Part shown: positions 1 to 8,124 of the stretch, in pieces | Layout: the number at the start of each line of letters is the position of its first letter | How positions within the stretch are numbered: position 1 is the first letter of the stretch | Source of the DNA: an uncultured Thalassotalea sp. | GTDB lineage: Bacteria; Pseudomonadota; Gammaproteobacteria; Enterobacterales; Alteromonadaceae | Length of the DNA stretch: 64,000 bases | Assembly: GCA_947502355.1 (NCBI GenBank) | Contig: CANMZP010000009.1 | Span: forward strand, 62,001 to 126,000 | Reading direction: 5' to 3' | Program-made: the position numbers and the translations under genes | The notes under the pieces: model-generated | The model's database searches: none | Told to the model about the DNA's origin: nothing | The model's input: only the letters and a program-made list of their open reading frames with translations

Positions 1-1229
1 TACCGGTAGCGTTTTCTTTAGGGTTATCTGCCATTGCTACCATGTGGTATTTAGATATCCCAATTGTGGTGGCATTTCAGCGAATGACCGCTGGCATGAA
101 CGTATTTTCATTAATGGCCATCCCATTCTTTATTTACGCCGGTGAATTAATGAATCAAACCGGCATTGCCCAACGTTTAGTGCGGTTTGCTCATTCGCTA
201 CTAGCACCGGTCAGAGGTGGTCTGGGCTTGGTAAATGTGTCTTCTTGCATGATGTTTGGGGCCATTTCTGGCTCGGCTATTGCCAGTGCATCAGCAATGG
301 GGGCTTCGTTGATCCCGGCCATGAAAAAGGAAAATTATGATGATGATTTTGCGGTTAATGTTACGGCTACATCAGCCACCACAGGTTTATTGATCCCACC
401 GTCTCACAATATGATCATTTATGCCATTGCCGCTGGTGGTGGTGTTTCGATTGGCTCGCTGTTTTTAGCGGGTATTATGCCAGGCGTTTTACTTGGACTC
501 GGTTTAATGTTGGTAACGTATTGGGTGGCGGTAAAGCGTGGTTACCCTAAAGGGGTATTCCCTGGCTGGGGCATGGTATTTAAATACTTTTTGTCGGCAT
601 TACCCGGTATGTTTTCGGCGTTAATCATTCTCGGCGGCATTTTATCGGGGGTGTTTACCGCAACCGAATCTTCAGCCATCGCGGTATTGTATACCATCAT
701 TGTCGCGGTATTTGTTTATCGCTCTTTAACTTGGGATGGCTTTGTTTTAGCGAGTAAAAACGCCGTTAAAACAACCGCAATGGTCTTGCTGATTATTGGC
801 ACGGCGTCGTCATTTGGTTGGTTAATGGCCATTATGGAAGTGCCAGTGCAATTGAGTGAAGCCTTGTTGTCGGTTTCTGATAATCCATTGGTTATTTTTA
901 TCCTGATTAATATCATCTTATTGATCTTGGGGACGTTTATGGATATGTCACCACTTATCATTATTACAACACCTATCTTTTTGCCAATCATGACCGGTCT
1001 AGGTATGGATCCTGTTCAATTTGGCATTATGTTAATTCTTAACTTGGGCTTGGGCGTTGTTACTCCCCCGGTTGGCTCGGTACTCTTTGTCAGCTGTGCT
1101 GTTGGAGGTATTCGAATAGAAGATACCTTGCGCTCAATTTGGCCTTTTTACCTAGCCTTTGTTGTTGTACTTGCTTTTGTAACTTACTTGCCGGCAACAA
1201 CGCTTTGGCTACCAAGTTTATTTAATTAA
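1..1229 (+). CDS. TRAP transporter large permease, DctM type (5' end outside window)
   Basis: Large membrane subunit of a tripartite ATP-independent periplasmic transporter, which uses an ion gradient to import organic acids delivered by a periplasmic binding protein. The frame is open from base 3, so the true start lies upstream and about a fifth of the usual ~430 residues may be missing. Visible DctM features are the run MAIPFFIYAGELM, the FGAISGSAIASASAMG loop, a TGLLIPPSHNMIIYA segment and the C-terminal LGVVTPPVGSVLF motif, all between strongly hydrophobic helices. The stop codon shares a base with an ATG of the next gene, and the next two genes degrade fructuronate/mannonate. The substrate is therefore probably a hexuronate or an alginate/ulvan-type uronate (inference). 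Confidence 0.93.
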   Translation, partial: PVAFSLGLSAIATMWYLDIPIVVAFQRMTAGMNVFSLMAIPFFIYAGELMNQTGIAQRLVRFAHSLLAPVRGGLGLVNVSSCMMFGAISGSAIASASAMGASLIPAMKKENYDDDFAVNVTATSATTGLLIPPSHNMIIYAIAAGGGVSIGSLFLAGIMPGVLLGLGLMLVTYWVAVKRGYPKGVFPGWGMVFKYFLSALPGMFSALIILGGILSGVFTATESSAIAVLYTIIVAVFVYRSLTWDGFVLASKNAVKTTAMVLLIIGTASSFGWLMAIMEVPVQLSEALLSVSDNPLVIFILINIILLILGTFMDMSPLIIITTPIFLPIMTGLGMDPVQFGIMLILNLGLGVVTPPVGSVLFVSCAVGGIRIEDTLRSIWPFYLAFVVVLAFVTYLPATTLWLPSLFN

Positions 1230-1240
1230 TGGAATTTTAT

Positions 1241-2692
1241 ATGAAACGATTAGACCGAAGTTTATTGTCTAACAAATTGGATAATGTTCAGTTTCCTGAC
1301 TACGAACTCGATAGCGTAAAAACCAATATTGTGCATTTTGGGGTTGGTAATTTCCATCGCGCCCATCAAGCCGTTTATTGCCACAAACTGTTAAATCAAG
1401 GCGAATTGGATTGGGGGATCACAGGCGTGTCATTGCGCGCAACACCAATGTTTGACGCACTTGCGCCACAAGACTTTCTCTATACGGAAATGACCCTTGG
1501 TGATACCTCGCAAATAAATATTATTGGCTCGATTCGTGACATTTTAATTGCCCCAGATGATCCACAAAAAGTATTGGCGCTTTTAACCAGCAATAACACA
1601 AAGGTTGTCACGACCACGATCACTGAAAAAGGCTATTACCTAGCCTCGAATGCGATTGATATTGCGCATGAAGAAGTGGCAAATGATTTAGCCGATGCGC
1701 AAAACCCGAAAACAATTTATGGTTACCTAGCGGCGGCGATTGAGTTAAGAATGAAGGCCAAGGCCGATCCTTTAACCATTGTTTGTTGTGATAACTTGCA
1801 AGGCGGTGGTGAACACCTTGAAAAAGGCACGTATATGGTGTTGGAAAAACACTATCCTGAGGCGGCTTTATGGGCCAAAACCAATATCGCTTTTGTGTCA
1901 TCAATGGTCGATAGAGTTACGCCTGCAACAAGTGAAAAAACAAAGTGTAAAGTTGCCGATGAACTGGGGGTTTATGATGAATGGCCAGTTGCGGCAGAGC
2001 CATTTACCCAGTGGGTTATTGAAGATAAATTTATTGGCGAAAGACCACCTTTTGATAAAGTCGGTGCCGAGTTTGTTGACAGTATTCACTTATTCGAACA
2101 AATGAAGCTACGTTTATTAAATGCCAGCCATTCTATTATTTCAGCGATGGGCTATTTAGTTGGTGATAATTTTGTGCACCAGGCCTTGGCAAGACCGGCG
2201 ATTTTCAATTTTGTTGAGCAAATGGTCACGAAACAAGTTTTACCTGTTATCAGTATTCCGGCAGATGCCGATGGTAATCAATATTTTGCCGATGTTATAA
2301 AACGATTTGAAAATAGCCACTTACCTTACCGAGTACTACAAGTTGGCACGGATAGTTCGCAAAAGGTTGCCCAACGTTGGTACCCAAGCATTGATGATGG
2401 CCTGGCAAATCAACTTATTCCTAATGGCTTTGCTTTTGCTCTCGCTGCATGGGCCTGCTATATAAAACAAGCCTTAGAAAAGGGCGACTTAAATGATCCC
2501 CTAAAAGCAGTGTTTAGCGAATTACTCGAAGAACAACCTAAAGACTTTATTAACAGCCTGCTGGTTTTAACTGGCGCTGAAAAGTTTAACTTTTACCAAA
2601 ATAGCGTTTTTATTAACTATGTTAACGACTATTATCAACACATTACTGAACATGGGCTACTCCAAGCTCTAGCCAGTTTTACCATTAAGTAA
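1241..2692 (+). CDS. uxuB: Fructuronate reductase (D-mannonate oxidoreductase), long-chain mannitol dehydrogenase family
   Basis: Predicted to interconvert D-fructuronate and D-mannonate with NAD(H) in the cytosol. The N-terminal nucleotide-binding segment reads IVHFGVGNFHRAHQA, followed by IVCCDNLQGGG and SSMVDRVTP. The family catalytic signature KxxxxNxxH is present as KLRLLNASH. Two in-frame ATGs are possible. The one at 1229 overlaps the preceding stop, but GGA at 1231-1233 lies 7 bases before the ATG at 1241, which I prefer and which gives 483 residues. Translational coupling to the TRAP permease is likely. Mannitol or altronate dehydrogenase activity is an alternative, but the adjacent mannonate dehydratase argues for fructuronate. 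Confidence 0.88.
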   Translation: MKRLDRSLLSNKLDNVQFPDYELDSVKTNIVHFGVGNFHRAHQAVYCHKLLNQGELDWGITGVSLRATPMFDALAPQDFLYTEMTLGDTSQINIIGSIRDILIAPDDPQKVLALLTSNNTKVVTTTITEKGYYLASNAIDIAHEEVANDLADAQNPKTIYGYLAAAIELRMKAKADPLTIVCCDNLQGGGEHLEKGTYMVLEKHYPEAALWAKTNIAFVSSMVDRVTPATSEKTKCKVADELGVYDEWPVAAEPFTQWVIEDKFIGERPPFDKVGAEFVDSIHLFEQMKLRLLNASHSIISAMGYLVGDNFVHQALARPAIFNFVEQMVTKQVLPVISIPADADGNQYFADVIKRFENSHLPYRVLQVGTDSSQKVAQRWYPSIDDGLANQLIPNGFAFALAAWACYIKQALEKGDLNDPLKAVFSELLEEQPKDFINSLLVLTGAEKFNFYQNSVFINYVNDYYQHITEHGLLQALASFTIK

Positions 2693-2704
2693 AGAGTATA
2701 AATT

Positions 2705-3901
2705 ATGAAAGAATCATGGCGCTGGTTTGGACCAAACGATCCAGTTAGTATTGAAGATATTCGACAAACAGGGGCGACTGATATTGTTAGCGCCTTACAT
2801 AATATTCCCACAGGTGAAGTTTGGTCGATTGCCGCGATTAAAGAACATCAAGCGCTGATTGAAACCACGCCTGCAGGCTTAAACCCTTTAACATGGTCGG
2901 TTGTTGAAAGCATTCCGGTACATGAAGACATTAAGTTACAACGACCAGGGCATGAGCGTTACGTTGCTAACTGGATAACGTCAATGCAGAATTTAGCCGC
3001 CTGTGGCATTAAAACCATCTGCTATAACTTTATGCCCGTTATTGACTGGACCCGAACAGATTTGCGCTACAAAATGCCATCGGGCGCTTACGCCTTGCGC
3101 TTTGACCAACTACAGTTTTCGGTATTTGACCTTTGTATTTTAAAGCGTGAACACGCGGAAAAAGAGTACACTCAAGCCGAAATTGATCAGGCAAACCAAG
3201 CCTTTGAAGCAATGACCGAGCAGCAAATCACCCAACTTACCAACAATATTATTGCCGGTTTACCGGGCAAAATGACCGATGATTATAGCGTTGACGATTT
3301 TCGCGAAATGGTCGCTCAGTACCAAGATGTTTCGCACGAGGTTTTTCGCAGTCATTTGTTTGAATTTTTATTTGCGGTTTTACCATACGCTGAAAAAGAC
3401 GGCGTGAAGCTGGCGATTCACCCTGATGATCCACCAAGAGATCTATTGGGGCTGCCAAGAGTGGTTTGCACCAGTGAGGATTACCAAAAGCTATTTGCCG
3501 CCTTACCAAGCCCGGCTAATGGTTTAACGCTATGTGTGGGTACTTTAGGCAGTCGTCCAGATAATAACTTGCCACAAATGGCGCGCGAGTTTTCCGATAG
3601 AATTTTCTTCTCTCACTTACGAGGAGTGAGTTTAGACCCGCAAGACCCGCGTACCTTTTATGAAGCAAATCACCTAGACAGTGATGTAAATATGATCCAG
3701 GTTATTAAAGAATTGCTGAACGAAGAAAAAAATCGTGCCAGTAAAGGCGCAGATCATTCTCAGGTATTTATTCGCCCTGATCACGGCCACCAAATGATGG
3801 ACGATATCCATAAATCGGTGAACCCAGGTTATACCGCAATTGGTCGGTTAAAAGGGTTGGCAGAGTTGCGTGGCGTTATTCGCACGTTAGAAAGTTTATA
3901 A
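2705..3901 (+). CDS. uxuA: Mannonate dehydratase
   Basis: Converts D-mannonate to 2-keto-3-deoxygluconate, the step before KDG kinase and aldolase. The protein has 398 residues, matching the UxuA family length, and opens with the typical ESWRWFGPNDPVS. Family segments include CYNFMPVIDWTRTDL, the metal-site region LAIHPDDPPRDLLGLPR, and near the C terminus IRPDHGHQM. It starts 12 bases after the uxuB stop behind AAAGAG, and a strong terminator follows, so it is the last gene of the uronate operon. Confidence 0.96.
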   Translation: MKESWRWFGPNDPVSIEDIRQTGATDIVSALHNIPTGEVWSIAAIKEHQALIETTPAGLNPLTWSVVESIPVHEDIKLQRPGHERYVANWITSMQNLAACGIKTICYNFMPVIDWTRTDLRYKMPSGAYALRFDQLQFSVFDLCILKREHAEKEYTQAEIDQANQAFEAMTEQQITQLTNNIIAGLPGKMTDDYSVDDFREMVAQYQDVSHEVFRSHLFEFLFAVLPYAEKDGVKLAIHPDDPPRDLLGLPRVVCTSEDYQKLFAALPSPANGLTLCVGTLGSRPDNNLPQMAREFSDRIFFSHLRGVSLDPQDPRTFYEANHLDSDVNMIQVIKELLNEEKNRASKGADHSQVFIRPDHGHQMMDDIHKSVNPGYTAIGRLKGLAELRGVIRTLESL

Positions 3902-3921
3902 ACGCCTAACCTTAAAAACAA

Positions 3922-3954
3922 AATGCCAAGTAGCGAACTACTTGGCATTTTTTT
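3922..3954. terminator. Rho-independent terminator of the uronate operon
   Basis: A perfect 12-bp stem (3922-3933 with 3938-3949) with a CGAA loop is followed by a run of T. It ends transcription of uxuA. An A-rich left flank means it could also serve the convergent GH5 gene from the other side. Confidence 0.9.
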
Positions 3955-3986
3955 AACTAAAGGTAATAAGGGCTTAAAGCCACTAT

Positions 3987-4058
3987 ATCTAAATTATTCG
4001 ATTCATCTAAATTATTCGATTTATCTAAATTATTCGATTTATCTAAATTATTTGATTT
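3987..4058. repeat. Four tandem 18-bp repeats across the GH5 stop codon
   Basis: Four head-to-tail copies of an 18-bp unit (3987-4004, 4005-4022, 4023-4040, 4041-4058) differ at only a couple of bases. The unit begins ATCTAAATTATTCGATT on the plus strand. The GH5 stop codon lies within the copy at 4041-4058. Because 18 is a multiple of three, one minus-strand frame stays open across the array and reads KSNNLD repeated, but that is not the GH5 frame. Confidence 0.9.
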
Positions 4059-5334
4059 TCCCACCCAGAGCCTTTATTAACGCCGAATTAAAGTAACATT
4101 TTTTCGTCGCCAAATTATCTGCCATAGTCAAAAATACGTGTTTGGCCATCGCTTTAGGCGGTTTTGGCCCACGCTTGTTTAAATAATTTTGCACAATGTT
4201 TATGCCTTGTGGGGAATGGCATTGCCAAGCTTGGGTTGAATAGGTGAATTTTTTAGTGGTCCACCAACTCCAGCCAACGGTGTTGTTTTCCATCAACTCG
4301 GTAATTTGACTATTAAAGCTAAGCCACTGTGACCAATCTAATGCGTTCCAATTTTCTCCCCATTCGCCAAACCAAACCGGGTGGCCGGCGGCCATAACGT
4401 CTTTAACCGATTTAGGAAACGCCTCTATGGAAGTCGGGGCCGGGTAGGCATGATAAGCATAAACCGTATTTTTATCCCAGGCGGGTAACAAATCTTTCAT
4501 GTTTTGCCCCCAGAAGCCACCCTCTAAAAATAAAATTTTATTGCCATGATCTTCTTTGCGGATAGCTTGGCTTATTTCAATATAGAGTTCCCGCAGAGGC
4601 ATGTTATCGTGCAGGTGTTGCTTGTCTTTACCTAATTCTTCTGTGCCAGGGAGCATAGGTTCATTTAGTACGTCGTAGCCAATAACATAGGGGTTGTTGG
4701 CATAGCGTTTGGCAAGCATTTGCCACAAAGCAATGGTTCTGGGCCAATATACCTCAGGCTCTTCCCATAATCGGGCTACGCCGCCAGAATCGGCAATATT
4801 GTGAATGCTTTGTCCACCGGGGGCGGCGTGCATATCAAGGATAATATACAGTTTTTGTTCACTCGCCCAATGAACCAAATTATCAATCAGTTGCAGTGCG
4901 GATTCATCATAGACATAGTTGCGAGCATCGTTTTGTTTAGCCGGTGGCATAAGGCGATTGGCATTAAAAGGTAACCTAACCGAGTTAAAGCCCCATTTAG
5001 CAATGTGCTCAATATCTGACTTTGTAACATAGTTACGCTCATAGCGACGGAAAAACTCATCGGCGGTTTGTTCGTCGGTTAGTTCAATGATGGCATTGCG
5101 GATCCCTGTCGGCGAGTCATGAGGTTTTTTAAAACCTAACATGTATCCTTCAGGCATTAACCAACCGCCTAAACCAAAGCCTCGTAATACAACGGGTTGG
5201 TTGTTGGTATCGACCAGTTTATTGCCGTCTACTTTAATGAGTGGTTCAAGGTTTATTTGAGGGGAGGCCGTTGCAATGGCAGATGATAGGCTTGTTATTA
5301 GTGTATAAATTAGTGTCTTGGCTAGCTTGTTCAT
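4048..5334 (-). CDS. Secreted GH5-family beta-glycosidase (cellulase fold)
   Basis: Clan GH-A retaining glycosidase. A signal peptide (MNKLAKTLIYTLITSLSSA, Ala-rich cleavage region) is followed by one TIM-barrel domain of about 400 residues. The acid/base Glu is in DVLNEP (about residue 225) and the nucleophile in VWFGEWGEN (about 324). WGFNSVRLPFN and the LDMHAAPGGQ segment are also typical. The ATG at 5334 is chosen over a GTG at 5343 because GGTG lies 6 bases before it as ribosome site. The gene follows GH30 on the same strand across a 116-bp gap holding a hairpin. The substrate is not fixed by sequence; a beta-1,3 or beta-1,6 glucan is plausible from the neighbourhood. Confidence 0.88.
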   Translation of the reverse strand: MNKLAKTLIYTLITSLSSAIATASPQINLEPLIKVDGNKLVDTNNQPVVLRGFGLGGWLMPEGYMLGFKKPHDSPTGIRNAIIELTDEQTADEFFRRYERNYVTKSDIEHIAKWGFNSVRLPFNANRLMPPAKQNDARNYVYDESALQLIDNLVHWASEQKLYIILDMHAAPGGQSIHNIADSGGVARLWEEPEVYWPRTIALWQMLAKRYANNPYVIGYDVLNEPMLPGTEELGKDKQHLHDNMPLRELYIEISQAIRKEDHGNKILFLEGGFWGQNMKDLLPAWDKNTVYAYHAYPAPTSIEAFPKSVKDVMAAGHPVWFGEWGENWNALDWSQWLSFNSQITELMENNTVGWSWWTTKKFTYSTQAWQCHSPQGINIVQNYLNKRGPKPPKAMAKHVFLTMADNLATKKCYFNSALIKALGGKIK

Positions 5335-5380
5335 AAAGAACACCTTTATTGACTAAAGATAGAATTGTACAAATGCTTAA

Positions 5381-5414
5381 AAGATCACTCAAAGCAATGA
5401 CTTTGAGTGATCTT
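5381..5414. terminator. Hairpin between GH30 and GH5
   Basis: A perfect 14-bp inverted repeat (5381-5394 with 5401-5414) with a 6-base loop lies just downstream of GH30 on the minus strand and is followed there by TTTT. It probably reduces read-through into GH5, or acts as a partial terminator. Confidence 0.7.
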
Positions 5415-5450
5415 GGTTACCTGTAAAATTTAAATCAATGATTAATCGAT

Positions 5451-7070
5451 TTATTTTTTAAGGTGAATGGTTTGCATTGCACGTGGGGCAATATCTAAAT
5501 TGTAGGTATTTGAACCTAGCTTAACTTCCAAGTTATAAGCTTGTTCATTACGGTTAAAGGCCACTAAGGCAATTGAGCCATCAGGGTTTTTAGCCGCGGT
5601 GTAAATAACACCTTCAATTTCTTCACCTTCAACGCCAATACGATGCGCATCAGGGCGGATAAACTTACTAAAGTGGCTTAGTAGGTAGTAAAGTGGGGTG
5701 TAAATCACTTGATCCGTATCTGGATTAATTAATACCGGCGCACTGTTAAAGTTGTCATATGGGTTTGGCATACCTTGATGACTTAGGATAGAACACCATT
5801 CGATGTAACCCTGCGTACCATGATTTAAGTCGGTAATAATGTCGTACGCATACGTGTTAAACGGTACGAACTTACCGGCATAATCGGTGCTGTCACGCCA
5901 GTATTGACCAATCGGATCTTTGGCATCAATATCGATACTTGATTCGGTATGGATCATTGCTTTGTTTGGCCATGTTTTTTGTAACTCGGCTAATTCATCA
6001 GCATACCAGTTGTTTTCAGCTAGCTTTGAGTTTGTGTACCAGTGGAAACCAGTACCCCAAGCATATTTTGATGCTTCTGGATCTTGGTAAGTTGGAGCAA
6101 CGTACTCGTTCATTTCGCTCTTGTTGTGATCGTAAATTAATACACGAACGCCTTCTTCAAGGTCATCAACATTAAGGTGACCATCTTTAACCATTTGTGG
6201 ACCTAAATGATCTCGAAGAAAGTCACGAGCTTGAACAGGTGTCCAACCGTTGCTGTCCCAATTGGCATCATGGTAGTGTAATGGTTCATTTTGTGGCGTT
6301 AAGCCCCAAAGTTTAATGCCTTGTTTTTCGTATTCTGTTAAGTACTTAGAAAGGTACTCGGCCCAAACCGCTTGATATTTCATATCAAGATGGCCATTGG
6401 TCATTTCCGCCGTTTCATTGACTTTCATCCAAGACGGTGGGCTCCAAGGTGAAGCAATAATATTAAAGTCTGCACCTTCAATACTCATGGCTTCTTTGAT
6501 CATTGGGATCAAATCGTAATTCGGATCTTCAAGTTTTACACCGCGTACTTGGTCGTTTTCATCACCGCTAAAGCCTTTCATATCCTCTTCAATACTAAAG
6601 GTTTTAAGCGCTACATCGCCTTCTTCAACATAGGAGTAGTGATTATTTGAGTAGTCACTTGAGTTGATATGCGTTCTGGTTAACGTAAAGCCAGCACCTT
6701 CGGTAGGGCTAAACATGCGAGTTAACACTTCTTTTCGTTTTTCAACAGGAATAGTCGCTAAGTTCCACGCTGAAGATTCAGTAAATGAGGCACCAAAACC
6801 ATAGTATTTCTGATGAACTTCTTCTGGTTTGATGTGTAATTTAATGGTTTTAGCGGCTGCTGTTTCTGCGGCATTATCGGCAGAAATGCTGGCAATTAAC
6901 TTTAGGTTATCACCGGCATGAGAGGTTTGATAAACATCGGCAACAAAGGCATTACTCGCTTTAGGTGCTTCTGGAGAGGAGCATGCGGCTAGCACGCAAC
7001 TGGCTAAGCAGGATAAAGCGAAAACGGATTTTTTATTGGATTTAATCCAGTTCTGGTGAAACTTTTTCAT
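5451..7070 (-). CDS. GH30-family beta-glucanase/glucosidase, lipoprotein
   Basis: Retaining clan GH-A enzyme related to glucosylceramidase and bacterial beta-1,6-glucanases. The N terminus has a lysine-rich region, a hydrophobic stretch and the lipobox VLAAC (Cys30), so it should be a lipoprotein. The catalytic acid/base is in LTPQNEP (E262) and the nucleophile in MIHTESS (E376). SPWSPPSWMK and the YGFGASFTESSAW segment are family marks, and a short beta domain closes the protein. In characterised marine laminarin loci GH30 removes beta-1,6 branches, so that role is likely here, although no transporter gene is adjacent. The start has GGGA upstream. Confidence 0.9.
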   Translation of the reverse strand: MKKFHQNWIKSNKKSVFALSCLASCVLAACSSPEAPKASNAFVADVYQTSHAGDNLKLIASISADNAAETAAAKTIKLHIKPEEVHQKYYGFGASFTESSAWNLATIPVEKRKEVLTRMFSPTEGAGFTLTRTHINSSDYSNNHYSYVEEGDVALKTFSIEEDMKGFSGDENDQVRGVKLEDPNYDLIPMIKEAMSIEGADFNIIASPWSPPSWMKVNETAEMTNGHLDMKYQAVWAEYLSKYLTEYEKQGIKLWGLTPQNEPLHYHDANWDSNGWTPVQARDFLRDHLGPQMVKDGHLNVDDLEEGVRVLIYDHNKSEMNEYVAPTYQDPEASKYAWGTGFHWYTNSKLAENNWYADELAELQKTWPNKAMIHTESSIDIDAKDPIGQYWRDSTDYAGKFVPFNTYAYDIITDLNHGTQGYIEWCSILSHQGMPNPYDNFNSAPVLINPDTDQVIYTPLYYLLSHFSKFIRPDAHRIGVEGEEIEGVIYTAAKNPDGSIALVAFNRNEQAYNLEVKLGSNTYNLDIAPRAMQTIHLKK

Positions 7071-7438
7071 TGGGTCATTCCCGTAATTTATTCTTAACTT
7101 TCATTTATGTATTTGAATCGGCAGAGTGATTTATCTATTGATATTTCTTTTAGACAGCGGTGTCATTTTTATCTTGTTAAATACGCAGTAATGAAATCAT
7201 AATTAATATGCTATTGAAATTATAATGCGACCAAGTGGTAAAAAATAAGATAAAAGGGACTGGGGCATTCTTAAATCGCCGCATGTTCATAATAATTTAA
7301 CATGCGTAACCGCTACTGTTAGTTAAATGGCTGTCATCCAACTAAAAATGATTATAAAAAGGATCTGCAGCCAGATCCTTAATCTTTATCATTGTTCCGT
7401 CGATTAACGACATTCTTTTTGGGCTATTGAAATTGCTG
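7071..7438. other. Intergenic region upstream of GH30
   Basis: This 368-bp AT-rich gap holds the GH30 promoter region and, at 7359-7380, the terminator of the CBS gene. A dyad, CGCATGTT (7280-7287) with AACATGCG (7299-7306), separated by 11 bases, is a possible operator about 210 bp upstream of GH30. I see no convincing open reading frame or RNA gene. Confidence 0.5.
7355..7380 (-). terminator. Terminator of the CBS-domain gene
   Basis: An 8-bp stem AAGGATCT/AGATCCTT (7359-7366 with 7373-7380) with a 6-base loop is followed on the minus strand by a T-run. Confidence 0.75.
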
Positions 7439-7879
7439 TTATGCCATTTCCATCACTTCCATTAGGTTAATCGCTACATTCACAAAGTCGGTATCGGTAA
7501 CGAGGCCCAGTAATTTACCATTAGCAACAACAGGCAAGCAGCCTATTTTGTATTTCTGTAATGTTAAAGCCGCTTTATGAACAGTGGTTTGGGGTGGGAT
7601 GGTTATCACATCCGATTTGTAAAATTCACTGATTTTGATTGGAATCTCAAACTTAACGATGTTGCTGTATTTATCACTTGGTGACTCTGCCTGTAAAATC
7701 GAATCTTCTATTGCTAACACGTCGCGTTGACTGACGATGCCTAAAAGATTTTTCTGCTCATCAATAATGGGAATATGGCGAATACCATGTGTTGCCATCA
7801 GCGCTTTAACGTCCGCTAGGGTTTCATCAGCAGTGAGAGTAAATAAGTATTCGGTCATAATGCTCGCAATACTGGTCAT
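7439..7879 (-). CDS. Two-CBS-domain protein
   Basis: A 146-residue cytosolic protein consisting only of a CBS pair. The first repeat has SIMTEYLFTLTADETLADVKALM and HGIRHIPIIDEQKNLLGIVSQRDVL. The second has SDVITIPPQTTVHKAALTLQKYKIGCLPVVANGKLLGLVTDTDFV. CBS pairs bind adenine nucleotides and usually regulate a partner, but no partner is evident here. It is a single-gene unit divergent from uvrD, with its own terminator. The exact role is unknown. Confidence 0.9.
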   Translation of the reverse strand: MTSIASIMTEYLFTLTADETLADVKALMATHGIRHIPIIDEQKNLLGIVSQRDVLAIEDSILQAESPSDKYSNIVKFEIPIKISEFYKSDVITIPPQTTVHKAALTLQKYKIGCLPVVANGKLLGLVTDTDFVNVAINLMEVMEMA

Positions 7880-8044
7880 AATATAGCTCCTTAGAACAGG
7901 CTAACAGCTTGTAACACCTGATGTTTTCTATGATTATTTGTCTTAGTTATAAGTATTGATGGCAAAGGCTTTTTTTGCTTTTTAATTGCTTGCTGTAGAT
8001 CAAGTAAACGAAAATTTTCTTATTGGTCATGAACAATAAAAAAA

Positions 8045-8086
8045 TTCACTGGCAATACATACAGTGAAAGGATTGCTTGTTATACT
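8045..8086 (+). promoter_or_regulatory. LexA (SOS) box and -10 region of uvrD
   Basis: CTG-N10-CAG is present as CTGGCAATACATACAG at 8049-8064, extended to a perfect 7-bp dyad (TTCACTG at 8045, CAGTGAA ending at 8068). This fits the gammaproteobacterial LexA consensus. A candidate -10, TATACT (8081-8086), lies just downstream and about 40 bp before the uvrD ATG. uvrD is an SOS gene in E. coli, which supports the call. Confidence 0.85.
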
Positions 8087-8124
8087 CTACAAACTTTCTT
8101 TTACCAGCAAACAAAAGACCCATT

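Noticed and set aside
3987-4058. Possible CRISPR array
   Set aside because: The units are directly adjacent without spacers and too short.
7880-8040. Possible small RNA in the CBS-uvrD gap
   Set aside because: No hairpin with a T-run or promoter pair was visible beyond the LexA box region.
8077-8124. Upstream start for UvrD
   Set aside because: The 16 extra residues have no counterpart in UvrD, and the frame start coincides with the candidate -10 region.
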